From: Sediminicola luteus
GTDB lineage: Bacteria; Bacteroidota; Bacteroidia; Flavobacteriales; Flavobacteriaceae
Length of the DNA stretch: 64,000 nt
NCBI RefSeq assembly: GCF_002514735.1
Contig: NZ_NBWU01000005.1
Span: forward strand, 248,001-312,000
Reading direction: 5' to 3'
Shown in pieces: positions 40,720 to 49,900 of the stretch. A program made the position numbers and the translations under genes. The first letter of the stretch is position 1. Every line of letters begins with the position of its first letter. The notes beneath the pieces are model-generated. The model was not told the DNA's origin, made no database searches, and was given only the letters and a program-made list of their open reading frames with translations.

Positions 40720-42699
40720 TTGATTGCAAAATCGACCATAGATGCCGTTTACGATACCGCCCGGGTAGAGGAGGTTATCGGCGATTTTGTGCAACTCAAA
40801 AAATCAGGTGCCAACTTTAAAGGCCTTAGCCCTTTTTCCGATGAGCGTACCCCAAGTTTTATGGTGTCGCCCGTAAAACAGATTTGGAAGGATTTTAGTA
40901 GTGGTAAAGGAGGTAATGTGGTCGCTTTTTTGATGGAGCACGAACACTTTACCTATCCGGAAGCCATAAAATACTTGGCCAAGAAATACAATATTGAGAT
41001 AGAGGAAACCGAACAGAGCCAAGAAGATAAGGCTGCCGCTTCGGAAAAGGAAAGTATGTACTTGGTCTCAGAATTTGCCCAAAAACATTTTTCCGAAACC
41101 CTATGGCGTTCCGAACCAGGCAAGGCCATCGGCTTAACCTATTTCAAGGAACGGGGTTTTACCACCGAAACCATCGAAAAATTCGGTTTGGGCTATTGCT
41201 TGGACGAATGGGACGGTTTTACCAACGCTGCTTTAAAAAAAGGCTACAAACTGGAGTTTTTGGAGAAAACGGGCCTGACTATCGTAAAGGAGGCCGGTAC
41301 GGACCGTCAGCGGACTTTCGACCGTTTTAAGGCAAGGGTCATGTTCCCAATCCATTCCATGAGTGGGCGTGTACTCGGGTTCGGGGGGCGTATTCTTACC
41401 AACGATAAAAAGGCCGCCAAATACCTGAATTCGCCCGAAAGCGAGATCTATCATAAGAGTAAGGTGCTCTATGGTATCTATTATGCCAAGCAGGCCATTG
41501 CCAAAGAAGATGTCTGTTATTTGGTAGAAGGCTATACCGATGTGATCCAATTGTACCAAAGGGGGATACATAATGTAGTGGCTTCCAGTGGTACCGCCCT
41601 TACCCCCGAACAAATCCGTTTGATCGGTAGGCTTACCAATAATATTACCGTGCTCTTCGATGGCGATGCTGCCGGAATGCGGGCCTCGTTGCGCGGGGTC
41701 GATTTAATCTTGGAACAGGGCCTGAACGTTCGGGTGTGTACTTTTCCGGAAGGCGAAGATCCCGATAGTTATGCCAAAAACCATTCTTACGAAGAAGTAA
41801 AGGATTTTTTGGAAAACAATGCCAAGGATTTTATCCAGTTTAAAACCTCTTTGTTGTTTGCAGAAACGGCACACGATCCCATTAAAAAGGCAGAGACGGT
41901 CCGCGATATCGTAAGCAGTATTTCCAAAATTCCCGATCGCATCAAACAAGAAATCTACATACAGGAATGTGCCCGTATGCTCGATGTTTCGGAAGAAGTG
42001 CTTTTCAATACTTTGGCCCAAAATCGTAAAAAGGAAATTAATGCAGCGGTAAAAGAGGCAAAAAAGGACAAAGAAAAGGCCTTTGAGGTGGTTAAGAACG
42101 AACCCCAACGCCCCCAGGTAAACCAACAGGCCTTGCTCGAACGCAAAATATTGGAGTTGCTGTTACTCTACGGTAATATGGAGGCCGAATTCGAAGATCT
42201 GATTCTAAAAGAAGACGATAAAGGGGAATTGGCTCTGGAACCCGAAATGGTATCGGCAAAAGTGTATGAGAAAATCTATTTGGATCTTCAAGAAGACGAG
42301 ATTGGTTTTACACATGGCAATTTTCAAGCTATATTCGGACTTATAGTTCAGGAGATGAACCAAAACCCCGAATTTAATATGGGGCAGTTCCTTTCCGATA
42401 AAGATATTGGCTTGGTCGAAGAGATTTCATCCATTCTTATGGAAGACGAAAAATATGTACTCCACGAATGGGAAAAGAAAGAAATATATCCTAAATCAAA
42501 AGAAGTGGGCGTGGCCCAGATTGTTAGTGAGACCATACTTACCCTACGCTGTGTTCTCGTAAAAAAGCAGATTTCTGAACTTCAGGCCAATTTGGCCCAG
42601 GGCCCGGAAGCCGATAATAGTGGTATATTAGAAGAGGTTTTGGGTTATATCCAACTCAATAAGATTTTGAGTAAAAAGCTCAACCGGGTTATGGCTTAA
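40720..42699 (+). CDS. dnaG: DNA primase with degenerate zinc-binding domain
   Basis: Makes RNA primers at the replication fork. 659 residues: N-terminal zinc-ribbon-like domain, core with Toprim (YLVEGYTDVIQLYQ, TVLFDGDAAGMRAS, EGEDPDSYAKNH), and a C-terminal helicase-interaction region. The four zinc ligands of E. coli DnaG (C40, H43, C61, C64) align with S37, S40, D58 and S61 in GLSPFSDERTPSF and IWKDFSSGKGGN, so the fold is kept but metal binding is lost. I recall the same substitutions in other flavobacterial primases. The start is the TTG at 40720, because MIAKSTIDAVYDTARVEEVI matches the family start. Confidence 0.95.
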   Translation: MIAKSTIDAVYDTARVEEVIGDFVQLKKSGANFKGLSPFSDERTPSFMVSPVKQIWKDFSSGKGGNVVAFLMEHEHFTYPEAIKYLAKKYNIEIEETEQSQEDKAAASEKESMYLVSEFAQKHFSETLWRSEPGKAIGLTYFKERGFTTETIEKFGLGYCLDEWDGFTNAALKKGYKLEFLEKTGLTIVKEAGTDRQRTFDRFKARVMFPIHSMSGRVLGFGGRILTNDKKAAKYLNSPESEIYHKSKVLYGIYYAKQAIAKEDVCYLVEGYTDVIQLYQRGIHNVVASSGTALTPEQIRLIGRLTNNITVLFDGDAAGMRASLRGVDLILEQGLNVRVCTFPEGEDPDSYAKNHSYEEVKDFLENNAKDFIQFKTSLLFAETAHDPIKKAETVRDIVSSISKIPDRIKQEIYIQECARMLDVSEEVLFNTLAQNRKKEINAAVKEAKKDKEKAFEVVKNEPQRPQVNQQALLERKILELLLLYGNMEAEFEDLILKEDDKGELALEPEMVSAKVYEKIYLDLQEDEIGFTHGNFQAIFGLIVQEMNQNPEFNMGQFLSDKDIGLVEEISSILMEDEKYVLHEWEKKEIYPKSKEVGVAQIVSETILTLRCVLVKKQISELQANLAQGPEADNSGILEEVLGYIQLNKILSKKLNRVMA

Positions 42700-42712
42700 C
42701 ATATTCTCAAAA

Positions 42713-42798
42713 AGTATCGGGCAATGGCTACTTTACTTATCCCATTTCTGAAGAGGTGCCCATTATCACCATCATTTGGCCGGTTCCGATACTATTAT
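42713..42798 (+). promoter_or_regulatory. Inverted pair of CCGATACT-type motifs upstream of glycerate kinase
   Basis: AGTATCGG (42713-42720) and CCGATACTATTAT (42786-42798) face each other 73 bases apart, centre to centre. The 12-mer CGATACTATTAT (42787-42798) occurs again, inverted, at 44065-44076 before the MFS gene. A shared regulator site is plausible. Confidence 0.4.
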
Positions 42799-42867
42799 TT
42801 CATTCAAGTGCCATTTTTTAGGCTCAATAAGGAATAAAAAGTACATTAGGGCGACAATCTTCACATT

Positions 42868-44004
42868 ATGAATATCGTACTTGCTCCCGATTCCTTTAAA
42901 GAATGTCTCTCGGCTACCGAAGTGGCCCAGGCCATGGCCCAAGGCATTTTAGAAGTGGTGCCCGAAGCCAACATAAAACAGATTCCCATTTCCGATGGGG
43001 GAGAAGGCCTTTTAGATGCCTTGGTGCTTCCTTTAGGAGGTACTATAAAAAGTACGGAGGTACAAGATCCCTTAGGGCGATTGATCACAGCCGAATACGG
43101 CCTACTGCCCGATGGCAAAACCGCTGTAATCGAAATGGCCAAAGCATCCGGACTCGAATTACTGACCCCCGCCGAGAAAAATCCCTTGATTACCACTACC
43201 TATGGTACGGGTCAATTGGCACGGGCGGCCTTAGATCAAGGTTGTGACCGATTTATTCTGGGAATAGGTGGTAGCGCCACCAACGATGGGGGCGTGGGTA
43301 TGGCCCAGGCCTTAGGCTATCGGTTTTTGGATGGCGAAGGGAATGAGTTACCCCCTGGAGGCGGTAGTTTGGGTAATTTGGTCACTATAGATTCCAGCCA
43401 TGTAGACCCTCGAATAAAAAACGCAAGTTTTACGGTGGCTTGCGATGTATCCAATCCTTTTATTGGAGCCACCGGGGCTTCAAAAATATATGGTCCACAA
43501 AAAGGTGCCAAGCCCGATATGGTTGAACTTTTGGATGCTAATCTGCAGCATTTAGCCGAAACCATTTCCCAACAATTGAAAGTTGATATTGCCCAAGTGC
43601 CCGGATCGGGTGCGGCTGGAGGTTTGGGAGGAGGACTGTTGGCTTTCTTCCAAGGACATTTGAAACAGGGCATAGAATTGATATTACAGACCCTAGAACT
43701 TGACAAACATCTCCAAAATGCCGATCTGGTATTTACCGGCGAAGGTAAGATCGACGGACAAACCCTTTATGGTAAAACCATTGCTGGTTTGGGACGATTG
43801 GCCCAAAAACATAATGTACCGGTGATAGCTGTTGCAGGAAAACTGGGCGAGGGTAGCGAAAACTTGGCCCAAATTGGCGTTACGGCCAGTTTTTCAATAG
43901 TTAATGGTCCAATGACCTTATCCGATTCCATGGCCAATGCGGGCCCTTTGATTCAAAAACAACTGAGCCAGATTATGCGTTGTATTACACTTTCTATAAA
44001 GTAA
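42868..44004 (+). CDS. Glycerate kinase (GarK/GlxK family)
   Basis: Phosphorylates glycerate, usually to 2-phosphoglycerate, feeding it into glycolysis. 378 residues with the family hallmarks: IVLAPDSFKECLSATEVAQAMAQG, PISDGGEGLLDAL, GLGGSATNDGG (here LGIGGSATNDGGVGMAQALG), DVSNPFIGATGASKIYGPQKGA and FTGEGKIDGQTLYGKTIAGLG. It opens the catabolic cluster (transporter, PEP-hydrolase-like protein, cupin, large lipoprotein). The gap of 159 bases to the transporter gene and a shared sequence motif suggest two promoters under one regulator. It implies that the pathway passes through glycerate. Confidence 0.93.
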   Translation: MNIVLAPDSFKECLSATEVAQAMAQGILEVVPEANIKQIPISDGGEGLLDALVLPLGGTIKSTEVQDPLGRLITAEYGLLPDGKTAVIEMAKASGLELLTPAEKNPLITTTYGTGQLARAALDQGCDRFILGIGGSATNDGGVGMAQALGYRFLDGEGNELPPGGGSLGNLVTIDSSHVDPRIKNASFTVACDVSNPFIGATGASKIYGPQKGAKPDMVELLDANLQHLAETISQQLKVDIAQVPGSGAAGGLGGGLLAFFQGHLKQGIELILQTLELDKHLQNADLVFTGEGKIDGQTLYGKTIAGLGRLAQKHNVPVIAVAGKLGEGSENLAQIGVTASFSIVNGPMTLSDSMANAGPLIQKQLSQIMRCITLSIK

Positions 44005-44018
44005 AACCCCTAGGCCTA

Positions 44019-44076
44019 CGATAGTATTTTGACTAGTTTTTAGCATCTATTTAGGTCAAATGTCATAATAGTATCG
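44019..44076 (+). promoter_or_regulatory. Inverted pair of CGATACTATT-type motifs upstream of the MFS gene
   Basis: CGATAGTATT (44019-44028) and ATAATAGTATCG (44065-44076) form an inverted pair 48 bases apart. The second contains the exact complement of the 12-mer found before the glycerate kinase gene. Confidence 0.4.
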
Positions 44077-44163
44077 AAAACGGTATTAAAATAACTGGAT
44101 TTCATCCCTATTAATTTGCTCCTTTGTCACAATGCTAATGATAGCAGTTAATTGTAAAGTGTC

Positions 44164-45669
44164 ATGGGAGAACTTCAAATTAATAAAAGTAGGTTGTTGT
44201 GGGCCAGTTTTTTTACCATTGTGGCGGCCGGGGTCGGCTTTGCCGTTCGTGGGGCCATTTTGGTAGATTGGGCCAATGAGTTCGGTTTTACCATGACCGA
44301 ATTGGGCACCATAACCGGTGGTGGATTCGTGGGTTTTGGACTAATAATCATTTTATTCAGTCTTATTGCGGACAAAATCGGTTACAAAAAACTGATCGTA
44401 CTGGCCTTTGTACTTCATTTTCTTTCCTTGGTCATTACCGTTGCCACGGCCTATGTATTTGAGAATATGGGACGCGAGGCAGCCTACTGGTGCCTGTATT
44501 CGGGTACCTTTTTGTTTGCCGTGGGTAACGGGGTCTGTGAATCGGTGATCAATCCGTTGGTAGCCAGTTTGTACCCGAAACAGAAAACCCATTACTTGAA
44601 TATTTTACATGCCGGTTGGCCCGGGGGAATGATCCTTGGAGGGATTCTTTCCATTGCTTTTGGCGATATGGTTTCTTGGGAGGTATTGATGTCGTTCTTC
44701 TTAGTCCCCGTATTGATCTACGGTTTCATGATTGCCAAAGAAAAATTCCCGGTATCGGAGGCGAAGGCGGCTGGAGTACCTTTTAAAGAAATGCTGGCGC
44801 AATTCGCTTCCCCGATCTTAATACTACTTGTGGTACTTATGGTCTTGGTAGGTTATGTAGAACTGGGCACTGACAGTTGGATCCAGAATATTACCGGAAA
44901 CATATTACAAAGCGGCACCAAAGGGGTGTTGCTCTTTATCTACACCTCGGCCCTCATGTTCGTGCTTCGGTTTTTTGCAGGGCCCATAGTACATAAAATA
45001 TCCCCCTTGGGATTATTGTTTTTAAGTGCGGTTCTGGGTACCATAGGCCTTTACATTCTCGGTAATTCCACTACGGGAATGATCATGGTGGTGGCCGTAA
45101 CCATTTATGGTATAGGTAAAACCTTCTTTTGGCCCACTATGCTGGGTGTGGTGGGCGAGCGTTACCCGAAAGGGGGCGCCGTTACCATGGGTATAATCGG
45201 TGGAGTAGGCATGCTTTCTGCCGGATTGTTGGGTGGCCCCGGAATAGGGTACAAGCAAGATTATTTTGCTTCTGAACAGATTAAGACCACGGCTCCGGAT
45301 GCTTATGACCGGTATAAGGCCGATCATGAAAACAGCTTTTTGTTTTTTAAAGGTATTCAAGGTTTAGACGGTGCCAAGGTGGCCATTTTAAACGATGGTG
45401 GTGCCCAATTGGAAACCGATAAACAGAATTGGGAGAAAACCGGAAAATCATTGGCTGAGAACGCCAACCTTACCCAATTGGATCAATGGTGGCAAAGTGC
45501 CAAAACGGATGCGAACCAAGACAAGAATCCTATACAACAAGCTGGGTTCTATGGGGCCGGAAAAGCGGTGGTTGTCACGGCCTTGGTGCCTTTGGTCATG
45601 GCGCTGGGTTACCTCTTTTTAATCCTGTATTTTAAACGGAGGGGAGGCTACAAACAATTAGAGATTTAA
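44164..45669 (+). CDS. MFS transporter with large loop before the last helix
   Basis: 501 residues, twelve predicted membrane helices: ASFFTIVAAGVGFAVRG, GFVGFGLIIILFSLIADKIG with GYKK after helix 2, and helices up to MGIIGGVGMLSAGLLGGPGIGY. Then comes an unusual hydrophilic stretch of about 100 residues (near 365-460, rich in Asp/Lys/Gln, for example DAYDRYKADHENSF and WQSAKTDANQDKN) before the last helix AVVVTALVPLVMALGYLFLILYF. The usual MFS signature is weak. Placed before the PEP-hydrolase-like gene by 32 bases, it probably imports the organic acid or sugar acid that the cluster degrades; substrate unknown. Confidence 0.85.
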   Translation: MGELQINKSRLLWASFFTIVAAGVGFAVRGAILVDWANEFGFTMTELGTITGGGFVGFGLIIILFSLIADKIGYKKLIVLAFVLHFLSLVITVATAYVFENMGREAAYWCLYSGTFLFAVGNGVCESVINPLVASLYPKQKTHYLNILHAGWPGGMILGGILSIAFGDMVSWEVLMSFFLVPVLIYGFMIAKEKFPVSEAKAAGVPFKEMLAQFASPILILLVVLMVLVGYVELGTDSWIQNITGNILQSGTKGVLLFIYTSALMFVLRFFAGPIVHKISPLGLLFLSAVLGTIGLYILGNSTTGMIMVVAVTIYGIGKTFFWPTMLGVVGERYPKGGAVTMGIIGGVGMLSAGLLGGPGIGYKQDYFASEQIKTTAPDAYDRYKADHENSFLFFKGIQGLDGAKVAILNDGGAQLETDKQNWEKTGKSLAENANLTQLDQWWQSAKTDANQDKNPIQQAGFYGAGKAVVVTALVPLVMALGYLFLILYFKRRGGYKQLEI

Positions 45670-45701
45670 TCAAGAAACTATAATATTTAAAACGGAATAT
45701 C

Positions 45702-46565
45702 ATGCCAAATCCATGGACGGGGATAGGAAACCCCTATACAAAACAAGAAGTAAGGGATAGGTTGCAGGCTACCTTGGATCAGAAAAAGGCCATTATCGCC
45801 GCTGGTGCCGGAACGGGTATCAGTGCCAAATTCATCGAAAAAGGTGGGGCCGATCTATTGATTATCTATAATTCTGGGCGTTTTCGTATGTCCGGACACG
45901 GATCTACCGCCGGAATGATGGCTTATGGCGATGCCAATGCCGTAGCCATGGAAATCGGGGAGTTCGAAGTGTTACCCGTGGTAGAGGAAATACCTGTAAT
46001 CTGTGGTGTTCATGGTAGTGACCCCAGAAGACGTATGTGGCACTGGTTGGGCAAGGTAAAGGATATGGGCTTTTCAGGGGTAAACAACTTTCCGACCCAT
46101 TCCATTATAGACGGCCACTTTAGAAATGTGCTCGAAGAGACCGGAATGAGCTTTCAAAAAGAAGTGGAAATGGTGCGATTGGCCACTAAAATGGACCTTT
46201 TTTCCATTGTGTATGTAGGTAAACCGGAGGAAGCGGTACAAATGGCCGATGCCGGGGCCGATGCGGTTATCGCCCACGTAGGTACCACGGTAGGTGGTTC
46301 TATTGGGGTTACAGGGGCTACCTGTGGTATGGACGAGGCTATTGATCGTACCCAAAGTATTATCGAAGCAGTGAAAACAGCCAAACCCGATACCTTTTTC
46401 TTGGCTCATGGAGGGCCCATAAACACCCCGGAAGATGTACGTGTGATCTTGGATAAGACCGATGCCGATGGTTTTGTCGGGGCTTCTTCCCTAGAACGTA
46501 TGGGTGTAGAGGCTTCTTTGACCCAACTTACCCGAGATTTCAAGGCTTTGACCCTCAACCGTTAA
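45702..46565 (+). CDS. Phosphoenolpyruvate hydrolase-like TIM-barrel protein
   Basis: 287 residues. It matches the PEP-hydrolase-like family (Pfam PEP_hydrolase, by recollection): IIAAGAGTGISAKFIEKGGADLLIIYNSGRFRM, GSTAGMMAYGDANAV, PVICGVHGSDPRRRMWHWLG, NFPTHSIIDGHFRNVLEETGM, ADAVIAHVGTTVGGSIGVTGA and FFLAHGGPINTPEDV. The family is related to PEP mutase/isocitrate lyase-type barrels, and the true reaction is poorly defined; C-C bond cleavage of a keto-acid is one possibility. It is coupled to the following cupin gene (3 bases) and follows the transporter, so it is the likely core enzyme of the cluster. Confidence 0.87.
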   Translation: MPNPWTGIGNPYTKQEVRDRLQATLDQKKAIIAAGAGTGISAKFIEKGGADLLIIYNSGRFRMSGHGSTAGMMAYGDANAVAMEIGEFEVLPVVEEIPVICGVHGSDPRRRMWHWLGKVKDMGFSGVNNFPTHSIIDGHFRNVLEETGMSFQKEVEMVRLATKMDLFSIVYVGKPEEAVQMADAGADAVIAHVGTTVGGSIGVTGATCGMDEAIDRTQSIIEAVKTAKPDTFFLAHGGPINTPEDVRVILDKTDADGFVGASSLERMGVEASLTQLTRDFKALTLNR

Positions 46566-46568
46566 TCT

Positions 46569-46976
46569 ATGGCTACCGGTTATACTTTCCGAAAATCTTC
46601 AGATGGTTGGGAAGAACAAGTGCTCGGGCGCGATCATCTATGGCATTTCCATCCGGAAATAACCACAATGGCCGATACGCTTTTGGTAAAAGTGACCATG
46701 CCCCCCAAAGGCTTTCACGATTTCCATAGGCATCCCGAGATGAACGAGATACTGTACATTCTAAAAGGAACGGCCGAACAATGGGTCGAAGATGAAATGC
46801 AGCTGTTACAGGCGGGCGATTCGGTTTACATGGATCCCGATGTGGTGCATGCCACCTTTAATGCCGGGGATACCGATTTGGAATTTTTGGCCATTCTGGC
46901 CCCCAAAGCAGGTTGGGAAGCCGGAACCATTGACGAATATAAGAACGAACCCTATTGTAATTATAGGAAGGATTAG
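46569..46976 (+). CDS. Cupin-domain protein
   Basis: 135 residues, a single cupin barrel. Metal-site residues are visible: HDFHRHPEMNEILYILKG supplies two His and a Glu (H-x3-H-x4-E pattern), and the second motif GDSVYMDPDVVHATFNAGD supplies the last His. It may act as an isomerase, a dioxygenase or only a sugar-acid binder. It starts 3 bases after the PEP-hydrolase-like gene and ends 9 bases before the large lipoprotein gene, so it belongs to the same operon; it probably processes a small intermediate of that pathway. Confidence 0.85.
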   Translation: MATGYTFRKSSDGWEEQVLGRDHLWHFHPEITTMADTLLVKVTMPPKGFHDFHRHPEMNEILYILKGTAEQWVEDEMQLLQAGDSVYMDPDVVHATFNAGDTDLEFLAILAPKAGWEAGTIDEYKNEPYCNYRKD

Positions 46977-46985
46977 TAAATAAAA

Positions 46986-49900
46986 ATGAATACTATGAAA
47001 GCCATCTTCAAGGCACTTATGGCCTTTGCTGCCATAGCCATTATGATTACCGCTTGCAAAACGGATAAAGGTCCGCTACCCCCACTTACCTATACCGGTG
47101 AGGAACCTAAGGTACAAGACCCTTTATCGCCAGAAGACTCGCAACGGCATATTCAGCTGCCCGAAGGTTTTGAAGCACAACTTTTTGCGGCTGAGCCCAA
47201 TATCATAAATCCGATTGCATTTAGTTGGGACGAAAAAGGTAGATTGTGGGTAGTGCAATCCCAAGATTATCCGCATGGATTGGCCAACGATGTCGGTGGC
47301 GACCGTATTACCATTTGTGAAGACACCAATGGTGATGGTAAGGCAGATACCTTTACCGATTTTGCCACAGAACAAAGCCTTACTACCGGTATAACCATAG
47401 TCGATGGTGGTGCCATAGTGGCCCAAGCCCCGAATATGGTGTATTTGCAAGATACCGACGGTGACGATAAAATGGACAAAAGCACCATACTTTTCGATGG
47501 TTTTGGCACCTGGGATACCCATGCGGGACCCTCGAGCCTACGTTATGGGTTGGACAATAAAATCTGGGGTTCCGTGGGCTATTCCGGATTCGAAAACAGC
47601 TTCCAGGGTAAGAACGTAAACTTTAAAATGGGAGTGTTCAACTTTGGCCGCGACGGAAAATCGTTTGAGCCCGTAGGGCAGTTCAATAACAATACTTGGG
47701 GACTTGGATTTAACGAGAATTTTGAGATTTTCGGGTCCACGGCCAATAATAACCATGCCTGTTATGTGGGTATTCCATTGCGTTACTATGAGTATTTGGA
47801 CAAAAGGCCAAAATGGGCCTTGAATGCCGATTTTATTCAAGGGCACTATGAGATTACCCCTGCCGATACCCTAATTCCATTACAACAGGTAGATGTACGT
47901 GGCGGCTATACGGCCGCAGCCGGAGCTAATTTCTATACTGCCCGTAATTACCCCAAGGCCTATTGGAACCAAATGTACGTTACCGAACCTACAGGGCATT
48001 TGGTGCACTTGGCCCGCATCGAAAAAGAGGGTGCTGGTTATACCGAAGTTGATGGGGGTAATATTTTTGCCAGTACTGATGCTTGGTCGGCTCCTGTGTT
48101 TGCTGAGACCGGGCCCGATGGTAATCTTTGGGTGGCCGATTGGTACAATCCCGTAATTCAGCATAACCCCGACAAAAGGGGGATGGAAAACCAAATCTGG
48201 AACGATGAAAAGGGCGATGGGAATGCCCACATTAATCCATTACGCGATAAGGGCCATGGTCGAATTTATATCATAACCCATGAAGATGGTGACGATTCCG
48301 ATATCGAATCTTTGGAAGATGCCGATAACGACGAATTATTGGAAGCACTTTCCGACCCTAATATGTTTTGGCGAACTACCGCACAGCGGCTTATCGTAGA
48401 AGGCAACAAAAAAGAATTGATTCCGGAATTGGTCAAATTGGCCAAAAACAATGCCCAAATCGATGAAACCGGACTCAATGCCGGGGCCTTACATGCCCTG
48501 TGGACCTTAGATGGTTTGGGTGCTTTTGACAATGAGGAGCATATCTCCCTTTTATATGGGGCGCTTGGTAATAAAAGTTATGCCGTACAACGTGCCGCTA
48601 TAGCCTTATTGCCGGCCACAACCGAGGCTTCGGAAAAGTTGGTGGCATCCGGTTTGTTGCAAACTTCTGATCTTAGATTATGTAAAAATGCGATTCTTAA
48701 GGCGGGTGAACTTCCTGAAACCGTTGAAATGTCCGCAGCCATGGAAACCCTTGCCAGCGTGGGTGTCAATAGTGAAGATAAGTGGCTCGATGCCGCGGTT
48801 AAAGTCTATCATCGCGAAAAGAATTTTGAATATGTAGAGGAAAAAGATGTGGATATGCTCTTAGGTAGTGCCCAAGAAGGCAAGGCGGTATGGAGCTATA
48901 CCCAAGAAACCCCTGCAGAAGGTTGGAACCAAGTAGATTTTAACACTAGTAGCTGGAAAAAAGGGGAAGCCAAATTCGGAGGGAAGAAAACCTTTAAAAA
49001 GACCTTATGGTCTACCCAAGATATTTATCTCCGTCGCGAATTTACCCTAAAAGAAACCCTAGAGGAGCCCGTAATCAAAATTGCCCATGACGATGGTTAT
49101 TCCATATATATCAATGGGGAATTATTGGTGAGCGAAGAAGGTGCCAGTGGAAAACATAAGTACATTAAACTCGATAAGGAAAAAGGAAAATTATTTAAAA
49201 AAGGGAAAAACCTTATCGCCGTCCATTGCCATGACAACGGGGGGGAGCGTTATATAGATGTTGGTATCGGTACGGTGCGCAAACCTGTACCAGATGTAAC
49301 CTTTAACCTAAAGACAGTCAACCAAAAAATGGCCTTTGATAAAACAGTTCTCGAGGCAACTGCGGGTCAGTTGATCGAGATCAAATTGGCCAATCCGGAT
49401 CAAATGTCGCATAACCTGGTGGTAATTGATAAAGGAAGTACGGAAGCCTTTGGTAAAATGGTCGATGACTTTATGCAAAAACCAGAAGCGGCCAAAATGG
49501 GTTATGTGCCCAAATCGAGATATGTTTTGGGTGCCACCCCCATGCTGGAACCTGGTGAATCGGGTTCGGTAATGGTGCGTTTACCCAATGTACCCGGTAG
49601 GTATCCGTTTGTATGTACCTTCCCAGGGCACTGGCGTATGATGCAGGGGGTAATAATCGTAAATGCCCCCGGCAGTTATATTTCCAAGGATGAAAGAGCC
49701 CCAAAAATAAGTATGATGGGCGGGGGCGGTTCCCACGATTTCCTGAGATTTTTTGGAATACAGGATGGTAAGACCTTGAGTTTGGATGGCACCAATACCG
49801 TTATTTACACTGAAAACGGTAAGGAGCTGGAAGACCTTCTCCCTGTAACTGATGTATTGCATATTTCGAACAACAAACCCTTTGGCGCTACTACCCAAGA

